Part shown: positions 7,844 to 16,919 of the stretch, in pieces
Layout: each line of letters opens with the position of its first letter
How positions within the stretch are numbered: the first letter of the stretch is position 1
Assembly (NCBI RefSeq): GCF_024764835.1
Contig: NZ_JALIGE010000076.1
Coordinates: 868,001 to 932,000, forward strand
Source of the DNA: Scandinavium hiltneri
Lineage (GTDB): Bacteria; Pseudomonadota; Gammaproteobacteria; Enterobacterales; Enterobacteriaceae
Reading direction: 5' to 3'
Length of the DNA stretch: 64,000 nucleotides
Position numbers and translations under genes: made by a program
Notes under the pieces: generated by a model
What the model was told of the DNA's origin: nothing
Databases searched by the model: none
What the model saw: only the letters and a program-made list of their open reading frames with translations

Positions 7844-9076
7844 ATGGTTACCGGTAAAAGGAACTACATTCTTTTAAGCATTTTCGATTTTCTCTACCTG
7901 TTTGCCTGGTCGTCAACGATGGCCTTTTTTGTTATCTGGACGACCCAGCATTTAGGGATCAGTGCAACCAAAACGGGTTGGCTTTACGCCATTAACGCGT
8001 TTATTGCGCTGACAATGCAGCCGTTCTTTGGTTTTATCTCAGATAAATTTGGTACGAAGAAATCCTTAATCTTTCTGATCATTGCTTTGCTGCTGCCTAT
8101 CGGGCCATTCTTTATTTATATTTATGCCCCATTATTGGTGAGTTCATTCTGGTTGGGTGCCATATTGGGTGGGGTTTATCTGGGGATTATCTTTAACTCC
8201 GGTTGCGGGGTTATCGATTCTTATATCGACAAGATATCCCGCCGTTATTCCTTCGAATATGGTCGCGTGAGAATGTGGGGGTCTTTGGGCTGGGCTGCTG
8301 CCGCCTATATTGTCGGGCGTAATATTAATGACAACCCTAACCTTTCTTTCTGGCTGGCCAGCATCGCGATTGTTCTGGCGGCTATCTGCTTTATGTTGAC
8401 TAAAATTGAAGTCACCATTGAAGAAGAGAAAATGACGTCATCACTAAAAGGCGCACATGTTTTTGAACTAGCGAAAAACAAACAGTTTTGGATGCTGATC
8501 ATATTCACCCTTTTCGTCTCGCAAATTTATGACACTTACGATCAACAATTTGCACAGTATTTCTCTCTTCAGTTCTCAAGTGTTGATATCGGGAATAAAT
8601 GGTACGGCACGCTGGCGTCTGTACAGGTCTGTTTTGAAACCCTATTCCTTGGCCTGATGCCCTGGTTTGTCAATCGTGTGGGTGCAAAGCGGGCAATGAT
8701 TATCGCTGGTACCATTATGTCTATACGCATTCTGGGTTCTGCCGTACCGCTTGGGCCTGTGTGGATTGCGGCAGTAAAAATGATGCATGCGATTGAAAAA
8801 CCCTTAATTCTCATCTCCATCTTTAAATTTATCGCACAGAATTTTGAACAGAAATTGTCATCGACTATCTACTTGTTAGTCCTGTTTTCCGCATCCATCG
8901 CGACGACGATTTACTCCCCAACGGTTGGATATTTGTACGACACGATTGGTTTTGCTAACACCTATATCATTCTTGGCATTATTTCAGGGATCTTTACGCT
9001 GTTCTCAGTGTTCTCTCTAAGTAATAAAAAAGACAACGTCATACCCCTTTCTCAGGAGAGAGAGTCTTTAGCATAA
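7844..9076 (+). CDS. Oligosaccharide:H+ symporter of the LacY/RafB/CscB family
   Basis: A 410-aa, 12-helix major facilitator protein of the LacY family. It opens with KRNYILLSIFDFLYLFAWSS and carries the helix 2-3 loop GFISDKFGTKKS, the charged pair region YGRVRMWGSLGWA on helix 5, and DTYDQQFAQYF in the central part, all typical of galactoside, raffinose or sucrose symporters. The start ATG is preceded by GAGGAAG. Together with the downstream GH42 enzyme and the LacI-like repressor it makes a self-contained galactoside uptake and hydrolysis operon. The true substrate (lactose or another beta-galactoside) cannot be read from sequence. Confidence 0.92.
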   Translation: MVTGKRNYILLSIFDFLYLFAWSSTMAFFVIWTTQHLGISATKTGWLYAINAFIALTMQPFFGFISDKFGTKKSLIFLIIALLLPIGPFFIYIYAPLLVSSFWLGAILGGVYLGIIFNSGCGVIDSYIDKISRRYSFEYGRVRMWGSLGWAAAAYIVGRNINDNPNLSFWLASIAIVLAAICFMLTKIEVTIEEEKMTSSLKGAHVFELAKNKQFWMLIIFTLFVSQIYDTYDQQFAQYFSLQFSSVDIGNKWYGTLASVQVCFETLFLGLMPWFVNRVGAKRAMIIAGTIMSIRILGSAVPLGPVWIAAVKMMHAIEKPLILISIFKFIAQNFEQKLSSTIYLLVLFSASIATTIYSPTVGYLYDTIGFANTYIILGIISGIFTLFSVFSLSNKKDNVIPLSQERESLA

Positions 9077-9087
9077 CGGAGGCAGTG

Positions 9088-11145
9088 ATGAGTAAATTAT
9101 TCCCGACATTACATTTTTTACACGGTGCAGATTATAACCCTGATCAGTGGCTAAATCAGCCCGAGATCCTTGCACAAGATATTGCGATGATGAAAGAAAC
9201 AAAGTGCAATGTGATGTCTGTCGGTATTTTTAGCTGGTCTACGCTGGAACCCGAAGAGGAAAATTTCCAGTTCAGCTGGCTGGATAATGTGTTAGATACA
9301 CTCTATGCCAATGGGATTTATGTTTTCCTGGCAACGCCGAGTGGTGCAAGACCCGCCTGGGTATCTGAAAAATATCCGCAGGTATTACGTACTCATAAAA
9401 ATCTGACTAAAAGCCTGCATGGTGAACGGCACAACCACTGCTATTCGTCACCCGATTACTTACGTTTAACCGGGAGCATTAACCAACAATTGGCAAAACG
9501 TTATGCGCACCATCCCGCTGTACTGGCCTGGCATATTTCGAATGAATACGGCGGTGAGTGCCATTGCGATAATTGCCAGCAAGCATTTCGAAAATGGCTG
9601 AAGAATAAATACCAGACACTGGAAAATTTAAACCAGCGCTGGTGGAGTTCATTCTGGAGCCACGAGTATTCCAGCTGGGAACAACTTCACTCACCAGGGC
9701 CATTGGGCGAAGAATCAGTACATGCGTTGAATGTTGACTGGCGGCGTTTTGTGAGCGAACAAGTGGCGCTGTTTTGTCGCCATGAAATCCAGGCGGTTAA
9801 GCCGTACAACCCGGCACTACCCGCCACGACCAACTTCCACGGCGTGTTTAACGATTACGATTACTGGCGACTCGCACAGGAAGTCGATTTCATTTCTTGG
9901 GACAGTTACCCGGAATGGCACCAGACCCGGGATCAGCTGCAATTGGCTTCGTACACAGCCTTCACGTTTGACCTGATGCGTAGTCTGAAACCGGGCCTGC
10001 CGTTCTTACTAATGGAATCCACGCCAGGCACCACAAGTTGGCAAGGAGTCAGTAAGCTTAAGAAACCGGGCATGCATATGCTTTCGTCATTACAGGCAGT
10101 AGCGCATGGTTCTGATTCGGTTCAGTATTTTCAGTGGCGTAAAAGCCGTGGTTCAATTGAAAAATTCCACGGTGCAGTAGTTGATCACGTCGGGCATATC
10201 GGCACACGTGTCGGGCAGGATGTAAAGCAGGTTGGCATGTCGCTGGAGAAACTGGCAGGTGCTGCGGGCGCGGATTATCACGCGGACGTTGCGCTGATTT
10301 ATGACTGGGATAACCGCTGGGCAGTGAACGATTCAGCGGGACCACGCAACTGTGGCATTAAATTTGAAGAAACGGTACAGCAGCATTATCAGGCGCTGTG
10401 GCAGCAGAATATTGCTGTAGACATCGTCTCACGACACTCTGAACTGAGCGCTTATCGCGTGCTTATTGCCCCCATGCTCTATATGGTGGATGACGCATTT
10501 GCCGCGCGTGTGAATCAATTTGTGGCCGCAGGGGGTGTCTTTATTGCTACGTACTGGTCGGGCATCGTCAACCCAGACGATCTCTGTTTTACCAACGGGT
10601 TCCCGGGTCCGTTACGTGACGTTTTGGGTATCTGGTCAGAAGAAATTGACAGCCTTTACGATGGCGAAACAAATCAAATCAGCATCACCTCGCCAGGCTG
10701 GAATGGTGCGGTAGGTGAATATACGTGCATTGAACTTTGCGATTTAATTCATGCGGAAACGGCAGAGGTATTGGCTGTTTATCAACATGATTTCTATCAG
10801 GGGAGACCCGCAGTAACCCGTAACCTCTATGGCAAAGGGCAGGCATATTACCTGGCTGCCAGAACCGGCGTTGATTTCTTGTATGACTTTTACCAGACCA
10901 TTACCGATACACATGGCATTTGCGCCTGCACCGCATTACGCCTACCAAAAGGTGTGGTTGCAACGAGCCGGCAGCAGGATGACGAGGAATATCTGTTTGT
11001 GCAGAACTACAGCGACCAGACCGTCACCCTTGAACTGGCAGAAGAAAGCCGGGCTCTTGAACCTTTGCTTCATCCCGACTTGCTGAACGGCCACCAATAC
11101 TCACTTCCGGCCTTTGGAATCGACGTTTTTTTATCTAAAGCTTAA
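9088..11145 (+). CDS. GH42-family beta-galactosidase
   Basis: A 685-aa cytosolic glycoside hydrolase of family GH42, unrelated in fold details to LacZ. The start is the ATG at 9088 with GGAGG 7 nt upstream; a GTG one codon earlier is less likely. GADYNPDQW near the N-terminus is typical. The acid/base Glu is in HISNEYGGEC (E153) and the nucleophile in LLMESTPG (E310). Cys118, Cys158, Cys160 and Cys163 form the family's structural zinc site. A trimerisation-type domain and a C-terminal beta domain follow. It has no signal peptide, so substrate must be imported by the symporter 11 bp upstream. Confidence 0.94.
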   Translation: MSKLFPTLHFLHGADYNPDQWLNQPEILAQDIAMMKETKCNVMSVGIFSWSTLEPEEENFQFSWLDNVLDTLYANGIYVFLATPSGARPAWVSEKYPQVLRTHKNLTKSLHGERHNHCYSSPDYLRLTGSINQQLAKRYAHHPAVLAWHISNEYGGECHCDNCQQAFRKWLKNKYQTLENLNQRWWSSFWSHEYSSWEQLHSPGPLGEESVHALNVDWRRFVSEQVALFCRHEIQAVKPYNPALPATTNFHGVFNDYDYWRLAQEVDFISWDSYPEWHQTRDQLQLASYTAFTFDLMRSLKPGLPFLLMESTPGTTSWQGVSKLKKPGMHMLSSLQAVAHGSDSVQYFQWRKSRGSIEKFHGAVVDHVGHIGTRVGQDVKQVGMSLEKLAGAAGADYHADVALIYDWDNRWAVNDSAGPRNCGIKFEETVQQHYQALWQQNIAVDIVSRHSELSAYRVLIAPMLYMVDDAFAARVNQFVAAGGVFIATYWSGIVNPDDLCFTNGFPGPLRDVLGIWSEEIDSLYDGETNQISITSPGWNGAVGEYTCIELCDLIHAETAEVLAVYQHDFYQGRPAVTRNLYGKGQAYYLAARTGVDFLYDFYQTITDTHGICACTALRLPKGVVATSRQQDDEEYLFVQNYSDQTVTLELAEESRALEPLLHPDLLNGHQYSLPAFGIDVFLSKA

Positions 11146-11162
11146 CCAGTCAGGCATATTTC

Positions 11163-11190
11163 TCCCCCCCAGGCGAATAGCTCGGGGGGA
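11163..11190 (+). terminator. Hairpin after the GH42 gene
   Basis: A run of C's and a matching run of G's (TCCCCCC ... GGGGGGA) pair around a short loop 18 bp after the GH42 stop. There is no clear T-tract, so its strength as a terminator is uncertain. It marks the end of the lac-like operon. Confidence 0.55.
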
Positions 11191-11331
11191 ATTCACTTCA
11201 CGTTATTTCAGTAAATCATCCATTAGCCCCTCAAACCATCAGGTTAAAACCTGCGCAACTTCAAATATTCGATAACCGTATGGCAACAATCCAGATTTTT
11301 GTTGCCGGGTAATATCGGTTTTGCCACTATA

Positions 11332-11360
11332 AGTAGAACGTTCTACTAAAACGTTCTACT
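11332..11360 (+). promoter_or_regulatory. Palindromic operator before the PTS gene
   Basis: A perfect 16-bp palindrome, AGTAGAACGTTCTACT (11332-11347), is followed after 3 bp by a repeated half, ACGTTCTACT (11351-11360). The central ACGTT step and size fit LacI/GalR-family operators such as that of MalI. It is about 57-85 bp before the EIICB start and is probably bound by the MalI-like repressor encoded downstream. The preceding part of the 270-bp gap holds no gene that I can support. Confidence 0.7.
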
Positions 11361-11416
11361 CACAACAACAGCACGTAATCAGTGCATCTCAGGGTCTCAG
11401 GTCGGGGGAAAACAGC

Positions 11417-12916
11417 ATGGGTCTGTTCTCAGGGTTTGTTAAATCGTTGTCAAAATTATCCATGATTGGTCGTGCGCTGATGCTGCCAATTTCACTGCTG
11501 CCTGCGGCCGGTTTGCTGCTGGCGTTCGGTGATAAATTCCATATGCCGTTAATGATGAACGCCGGCGGGGTTATTTTCGATAACCTGCCGATGCTGTTCG
11601 CCATCGGTTCTGCGGTCGGGCTGGCGTCCGAATCAGGGATTGCAGCGTTATCCGCGGCGGTGTCGGTGTTTGTCACCAACATCACCATCGGCACCGTGCT
11701 GAGCATTACGCCAGAAATGGCCTCTCAGGGCGGGAAATATGCAATGGTCGTCGGCATTCCGACGCTGCAAATGGGCGTCTTTGGCGGCCTGATTTGCGGC
11801 GTGCTGGCGGCATGGTGCTACAACCGCTTCCACAAGATGCAGCTGCCGGAATTCCTCGGCTTCTTCTCCGGCAAGCGCTTCGTGGCAATCGCGACGGCGT
11901 TTCTGTCGTTCATCATGGGCCTGCTGCTGCCGTATATCTGGTCACACATTCAGTCTGGCATCGACGCCCTGTCGGTGGTGGTCAACGGTGATAATCAGGC
12001 GGCATCGACCTTTATCTTTGGTCTGGTTGAACGCGCGCTGATCCCGCTCGGCCTGCACCACATCTGGTATCCATCGTTCTGGTACTCCTTTGGCGATTAC
12101 ACCACTCAGGCAGGCCAGGTGATTCACGGCGACCAGACCATCTGGTTCAAAATGCTGGAAGAAGGCGTGAAATCCTTCAGCAGCGACAGCTACCAGAATG
12201 CCGGTAAGTTCATGCAGGGCGAGTTCCCGCTGATGCTGTTCGCACTGCCAGCGGCGTGTCTGGCGATGTACCACGAAGCGCATACCGCTAACAAAAAAAT
12301 CGCAGCGGGGATCTTGTTCTCTGCAGCCCTGACCTGTTTCCTGACAGGCATCACCGAGCCGGTTGAATTTACCTTCATCTTTGTGGCGCCAATTCTGTAC
12401 GTCTTCAACGCCATCATGGCCGGTCTGGCGTACATGACCATGTACCTGATGCACGCCCACATCGCCAAATCGTTCTCCGCCGGGTTCATCGACTATCTGT
12501 CGTTCGGTATTCTGCCGTCGTTTAACGGCTATCAGACAAACTTCCTCAGCGCGGTGATTATCGGTATCCCGATGGGGCTGATTTACTACTTCACCTTCCG
12601 TTTCGTGATTCGTCGCTTTGACGTCAAAACGCCGGGTCGTACCAGCGTGACTGCCAATGCAAACGACAAAACCGACACTGAAATCGCGACTGAAATTATC
12701 GGCCTGCTGGGGGGTGCGCAGAACATCGATTCCGTCGGTTCCTGCATTACCCGTCTGCGTCTGGAAGTGGCAAAGAGCGATATCGTGGACAAAGATGGCC
12801 TCAACGCCGTTGGCGCTCGCGGCGTGGTGTTCATCGGTGATACCGGTATCCAGGTGATTTTTGGTGCCAGAGCGCAATTTATCGCACAAACCATGTCGAC
12901 GATGATTGGCAAATAA
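11417..12916 (+). CDS. PTS sugar transporter EIICB, glucose/maltose (MalX-like) family
   Basis: A 499-aa membrane permease and phosphotransferase subunit that imports and phosphorylates a sugar with phosphate from HPr via an EIIA encoded elsewhere. The IIC domain (about residues 1-400) carries GRALMLPISLLPAAGLLLAFGD, RALIPLGLHHIWY and the GITEPVEFTFIFVAP signature. The IIB domain follows a linker and has its phosphocysteine in SVGSCITRLRLEV (C443). It is the first gene of a two-gene unit with a MalI-like regulator 89 bp downstream. Glucose, maltose or a related glucoside is likely; no metabolic enzyme sits beside it. Confidence 0.92.
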   Translation: MGLFSGFVKSLSKLSMIGRALMLPISLLPAAGLLLAFGDKFHMPLMMNAGGVIFDNLPMLFAIGSAVGLASESGIAALSAAVSVFVTNITIGTVLSITPEMASQGGKYAMVVGIPTLQMGVFGGLICGVLAAWCYNRFHKMQLPEFLGFFSGKRFVAIATAFLSFIMGLLLPYIWSHIQSGIDALSVVVNGDNQAASTFIFGLVERALIPLGLHHIWYPSFWYSFGDYTTQAGQVIHGDQTIWFKMLEEGVKSFSSDSYQNAGKFMQGEFPLMLFALPAACLAMYHEAHTANKKIAAGILFSAALTCFLTGITEPVEFTFIFVAPILYVFNAIMAGLAYMTMYLMHAHIAKSFSAGFIDYLSFGILPSFNGYQTNFLSAVIIGIPMGLIYYFTFRFVIRRFDVKTPGRTSVTANANDKTDTEIATEIIGLLGGAQNIDSVGSCITRLRLEVAKSDIVDKDGLNAVGARGVVFIGDTGIQVIFGARAQFIAQTMSTMIGK

Positions 12917-12936
12917 GCGGAAGATGATACGCTGTC

Positions 12937-12967
12937 AACGTCTCCTGCCCGTGCGGGAGACGTTTTT
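12937..12967 (+). terminator. Terminator between EIICB and its regulator
   Basis: AACGTCTCC-tgcccgtgc-GGGAGACGTT followed by a run of T. It lies 20 bp after the EIICB stop and 38 bp before the regulator's start, so regulator expression probably depends on read-through or on a promoter within the PTS gene. Confidence 0.85.
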
Positions 12968-13005
12968 TATCTGTTTGATTGCGGCGAGTTTTTCAGGGAG
13001 CAGGT

Positions 13006-14022
13006 TTGAAAAAAGTCAGCATTATCGATGTGGCGAAACAGTCGGGCGTTTCCGTCTCCACCGTCTCTTTGGTTCTGCGCCAGAAAGGTAAAATTTCCGA
13101 CGCCACCATTGAGAAAGTTCAGGCCGCCATCGCCCAACTTGGTTACGTGCATAACGTCGCTGCCGCCAACCTGCGTTCCAATACTTCCAATCTGATTGGC
13201 CTTATCCTGCGCGATTTCAGCGACAGCTTTTCCATCAAAGTAATGGCAAGCGTGGTTCAGGAGCTGGAGAAGCAAGGGTTTATGGTGTTTCTCGGTCAGC
13301 CACAGGATGACCACGCCAGCCTCGAACGTTGCCTGCTGTCGTTCAAACAACAGGGCGTAGCGGGCGTGATTTATCTGGCATCCGACACCAAACGCCCTCA
13401 TCTGCCGGAGCAAATTCGCGCGTGTCCCTTACCGTTAGTGGTAGTGTCTCAGTCGCTGATGGAAGAAAACTGCAATCTGGTGATGCGCGATAACCGCCAG
13501 GCGGCGAGCCTCGCGACCCGCTATCTGATTGAGCGCGGACACCGCAGCATTGGCTATATCGGCGGCCAGGACGAGTGCCTGATTCGCCAACAGAGGCTGC
13601 AAGGTTTTCGCAGTACGCTGGTGCAAAATGGCATGGTGTACAAAGAAGATTCGGCCCCGGCATGCAGCGATGATACACATGCGGCCAGCATCGCCACCCG
13701 GCAATTGCTGGAGAAAAATAACACCCTCACCGCCCTGCTGTGTCATTCTCCGGACGCGATGATCGGCTGTATCAATGGCATTCATCAGGTCGGGCGTACC
13801 ATCGGGAAAGACGTGTTCCTGACGCAGCAGGTGGCGCTGATCGGCTTTGAAGATATGCTGCACATCAATCTCACCTCCCCGTCGTTCACCTTTGTCTCCT
13901 CCGCCAGTGAAGAAACGGGCCGACAGGCGGCAAGTCTGATCATCCGTAAACTCAAAGAACCCGAGTTACAAACGCAGAAAGTCACGCTGTCAGGCCAGCT
14001 AATCGCCCGAGAATCAGCATAA
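13006..14022 (+). CDS. MalI-like LacI-family repressor of the PTS gene
   Basis: A 338-aa LacI-family repressor. The best start is the TTG at 13006, giving MKKVSIIDVAKQSGVSVSTVSLVLRQKGKIS and preceded by AGGGAGCAGG; the open frame continues nine codons upstream without a good ribosome-binding site. The SVSTVSLVL recognition helix and the overall sequence (LIGLILRDFSDSF, IGYIGGQDE) most resemble MalI. It follows the EIICB gene on the same strand after a terminator. It probably binds the ACGTT-centred palindrome at 11332. The inducer is unknown. Confidence 0.88.
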   Translation: MKKVSIIDVAKQSGVSVSTVSLVLRQKGKISDATIEKVQAAIAQLGYVHNVAAANLRSNTSNLIGLILRDFSDSFSIKVMASVVQELEKQGFMVFLGQPQDDHASLERCLLSFKQQGVAGVIYLASDTKRPHLPEQIRACPLPLVVVSQSLMEENCNLVMRDNRQAASLATRYLIERGHRSIGYIGGQDECLIRQQRLQGFRSTLVQNGMVYKEDSAPACSDDTHAASIATRQLLEKNNTLTALLCHSPDAMIGCINGIHQVGRTIGKDVFLTQQVALIGFEDMLHINLTSPSFTFVSSASEETGRQAASLIIRKLKEPELQTQKVTLSGQLIARESA

Positions 14023-14026
14023 AAAA

Positions 14027-14100
14027 ACCCGGTGGCGCTACGCTTGCACGGGCCTACGTTTGTCGTTGTAGGACCGGTCAGCGCAGTGCCACCGGGCAGT
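14027..14100. repeat. REP/BIME element
   Basis: CCCGGTGGCGCTACGCTTGC with an opposing GCCACCGGGC end, enclosing GGGCCTAC and GTAGGACCGG. This is a paired REP unit of the kind scattered between enterobacterial genes. It sits between the convergent MalI-like gene and cysS and may stabilise or terminate both transcripts. Confidence 0.8.
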
Positions 14101-14116
14101 TAAATCAGATAACGTG

Positions 14117-15502
14117 TTATTTACGACGCCAGGTTGTCCCCTGTGCGCCGTCTTCCAGCACGATACCCATTTCGTTCAAACGGTCACGCGCCGCATCCGC
14201 CGCCGCCCAGTCTTTTGACTGACGCGCGTCCAGACGCTGTTTGATCAACGCTTCGATTTCAGCCACTTCGCCGTCATCTGCCTGCGCGCCACCCTGCAGG
14301 AACTCTTCCGGATCCTGCGCCAACAGGCCCAGCACGGCAGAGAGTTTACGCAAATGTGCCGCCATGGCGTTCGCCGCAGCCACATCTTCGCCCTTCAGAC
14401 GGTTCACTTCACGCGCCATATCGAACAGCACGGAGTAGGCTTCCGGGGTGTTGAAATCGTCGTCCATCGCGTCACGGAAACGCGTTTCGAACGCGTCGCC
14501 GCCCGCCGCCTCTACGCTGGCATCGGTGCCGCGCAGCGCGGTGTACAGGCGCTCAAGCGCAGAACGTGCCTGCTTGAGGTTATCTTCGCTGTAGTTCAGC
14601 TGGCTGCGATAGTGGCCGGACATCAGGAAATAACGCACGGTTTCCGCGTCGTAATATTTCAGCACGTCACGCACGGTGAAGAAGTTGCCCAGCGATTTGG
14701 ACATTTTTTCGCGGTCAACCATCACCATCCCGGAGTGCATCCAGGTGTTGACGTACTCGCCATCGTGCGCACAGGTTGACTGCGCGATTTCATTCTCATG
14801 GTGCGGGAACATCAGGTCCGAGCCACCGCCGTGAATGTCGAAATGGGAGCCGAGCTGCTTGCAGTTCATGGCGGAACATTCGATGTGCCAGCCTGGACGC
14901 CCGTCGCCCCACGGTGACGGCCAGCTTGGCTCGTCGGCTTTGGACATTTTCCACAGCACGAAGTCCATTGGGTTACGCTTCACGTCAACCACGTCAACAC
15001 GGGCACCGGCCTGAAGATTGTCGAGATCCTGACGCGACAGCAGGCCGTAGTTTGGGCAGCTCGGCACCGAGAACATCACGTCGCCGTTGTCTGCCACGTA
15101 GGCATGACCCCGTTCGATCAGGCGTTCGGTTATTTCAACTATTTCATGAATGTGGTGCGTTGCACGCGGTTCGTTGTCCGGGCGCAGGATATTCAGCGCA
15201 TCAAAATCGTTGTGCATTTCGACAATCATGCGATCAACCAGCGCCACAAAATCTTCGCCGTTTTCATTAGCACGCTTGATGATTTTGTCGTCAATATCGG
15301 TGATGTTACGCACGTACTTCAGCTGGTAGCCGAGAAAACGCAGGTAGCGCGCTACCACGTCAAAGGCAACAAACGTACGGCCATGGCCGATATGACAGAG
15401 ATCGTAAACGGTAATACCACACACGTACATGCCGATTCCCCCGGCATGAATAGGTTTGAATTCCTCTTTTTGGCGCGTCAGTGTATTAAAGATTTTTAAC
15501 AT
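14117..15502 (-). CDS. cysS: Cysteinyl-tRNA synthetase
   Basis: A 461-aa class I aminoacyl-tRNA synthetase that charges tRNA-Cys. The start is placed at ATG 15502 (MLKIFNTLTRQKEEF), four codons inside the longest frame, matching E. coli. Seen are the HIGH-type motif CHIGHGRT, the KMSKS loop EKMSKSLG, and zinc ligands at YVCGITV, HIECSAMNC and PHHENE. The C-terminal anticodon-binding part ends GAQGTTWRRK. The gene is divergent from ppiB with a 172-bp gap. ybcI, which lies beside cysS in E. coli, is absent. Confidence 0.98.
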   Translation of the reverse strand: MLKIFNTLTRQKEEFKPIHAGGIGMYVCGITVYDLCHIGHGRTFVAFDVVARYLRFLGYQLKYVRNITDIDDKIIKRANENGEDFVALVDRMIVEMHNDFDALNILRPDNEPRATHHIHEIVEITERLIERGHAYVADNGDVMFSVPSCPNYGLLSRQDLDNLQAGARVDVVDVKRNPMDFVLWKMSKADEPSWPSPWGDGRPGWHIECSAMNCKQLGSHFDIHGGGSDLMFPHHENEIAQSTCAHDGEYVNTWMHSGMVMVDREKMSKSLGNFFTVRDVLKYYDAETVRYFLMSGHYRSQLNYSEDNLKQARSALERLYTALRGTDASVEAAGGDAFETRFRDAMDDDFNTPEAYSVLFDMAREVNRLKGEDVAAANAMAAHLRKLSAVLGLLAQDPEEFLQGGAQADDGEVAEIEALIKQRLDARQSKDWAAADAARDRLNEMGIVLEDGAQGTTWRRK

Positions 15503-15674
15503 TGAAGATTCCATGTAAACGAGTGTGGTCGTAAAGCGGATATTCTACCTGTAATTCGATCCGGAAGCAGCACGCAATGCAAGGTGATCGAACCCGGCGG
15601 TTATGCTATAACAACCCCCTATACGTGACCCGCCAGCGGGTATTCGCACCACAATATCGGAACAGGATGCAAAA

Positions 15675-16169
15675 ATGGTTACTTTCCACACTAATCACGG
15701 CGATATCGTAATCAAAACGTTTGATGATAAAGCGCCTGAAACAGTTAAAAACTTCCTGGACTACTGCCGCGAAGGTTTCTACGACAACACCATTTTCCAC
15801 CGTGTTATCAACGGTTTTATGATCCAGGGCGGCGGCTTTGAGCCGGGCATGAATCAGAAAGAAACCAAAGATCAGATCAAAAACGAAGCGAACAACGGCC
15901 TGAAAAATACCCGTGGTACGCTGGCAATGGCCCGTACTCAGGCGCCACACTCTGCTACCGCACAGTTCTTCATTAACGTCGTTGATAACGACTTCCTGAA
16001 CTTCTCCGGCGAAAACCTGCAAGGCTGGGGTTACTGCGTATTCGCAGAAGTGGCTGAAGGCATGGACGTTGTTGATAAGATCAAAGCCGTGGCAACTGGC
16101 CGCAGCGGCATGCACCAGGACGTTCCTAAAGAAGACGTTATTGTGACAAGCGTGACCGTCAGCGAGTAA
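15675..16169 (+). CDS. ppiB: Cytoplasmic peptidyl-prolyl cis-trans isomerase B
   Basis: A 164-aa cyclophilin without a signal peptide, as expected for the cytosolic PpiB rather than periplasmic PpiA. The active-site segment FHRVINGFMIQGGGFEPG includes the catalytic Arg, and AMARTQAPHSATAQFFINV is the second cyclophilin signature. lpxH follows after 3 bp, so the two are co-transcribed, the same pairing as in E. coli. Confidence 0.98.
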   Translation: MVTFHTNHGDIVIKTFDDKAPETVKNFLDYCREGFYDNTIFHRVINGFMIQGGGFEPGMNQKETKDQIKNEANNGLKNTRGTLAMARTQAPHSATAQFFINVVDNDFLNFSGENLQGWGYCVFAEVAEGMDVVDKIKAVATGRSGMHQDVPKEDVIVTSVTVSE

Positions 16170-16172
16170 TTC

Positions 16173-16895
16173 GTGGCGACACTCTTTATTGCAGATTTGC
16201 ATCTGCACACAGAAGAACCGGCGATCACCGCCGGTTTTCTGCGTTTTTTACGAGGTGTTGCCCGCAGCGCCGACGCGCTTTACATTCTTGGCGATCTGTT
16301 TGAAGCCTGGATTGGCGATGACAGTCCTGAACCCCTTAATCGTGAAATAGCAAAAGAAATCAAAGCCCTGGTCGATTCAGGTGTGCCCTGTTTCTTCATC
16401 CACGGCAACCGTGACTTTCTGCTTGGCAAGCGTTTTGCCCGTGAGAGCGGTATGACGTTACTGCCCGAAGAACAGTGTCTGGATCTGTATGGCCGAAAGG
16501 TATTGGTAATGCACGGCGACACGCTGTGCACCGACGATCCCGGGTATCTGGCCTTCCGCGCCAAAGTGCATCAGCCCTGGCTGCAAACGCTGTTTCTGGC
16601 CCTGCCGCTGTTTATCCGTCGTCGCATTGCCGCCAAAATGCGCGATGACAGCAAAAATGCCAACAGCCATAAATCGATGGAAATCATGGACGTCAACGCC
16701 CACGCGGTGATCGACGTGATGGAAAAGCATCAGGTGCAGTGGCTCATACACGGGCACACGCATCGCCCGGCAGTCCACGAACTCACCGCGAACGAACAAC
16801 CCGCTTTTCGCGTGGTATTAGGCGCGTGGCACAGCGAAGGATCGATGATCAAAGTGACCACCGATAACGTCGAATTGATCGCCTTCCCTTTCTGA
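16173..16895 (+). CDS. lpxH: UDP-2,3-diacylglucosamine pyrophosphohydrolase LpxH
   Basis: A 240-aa calcineurin-like phosphoesterase that makes lipid X in lipid A synthesis, acting at the inner face of the inner membrane. It begins with GTG. The metal-binding motifs are in order: FIADLHLH, GDLFEAWIGDD, HGNRDFLLG, VMHGDTLC and IHGHTHRP. The spacing to ppiB is 3 bp. This is the standard essential lipid A enzyme of enterobacteria. Confidence 0.98.
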   Translation: MATLFIADLHLHTEEPAITAGFLRFLRGVARSADALYILGDLFEAWIGDDSPEPLNREIAKEIKALVDSGVPCFFIHGNRDFLLGKRFARESGMTLLPEEQCLDLYGRKVLVMHGDTLCTDDPGYLAFRAKVHQPWLQTLFLALPLFIRRRIAAKMRDDSKNANSHKSMEIMDVNAHAVIDVMEKHQVQWLIHGHTHRPAVHELTANEQPAFRVVLGAWHSEGSMIKVTTDNVELIAFPF

Positions 16896-16919
16896 ACTGC
16901 TTTTTCTCAAGCGAACAAA

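Noticed and set aside
11942..12889. Leftward open frame of 315 codons inside the PTS gene
   Set aside because: Antisense shadow of EIICB; high GC third positions of the real gene create it.
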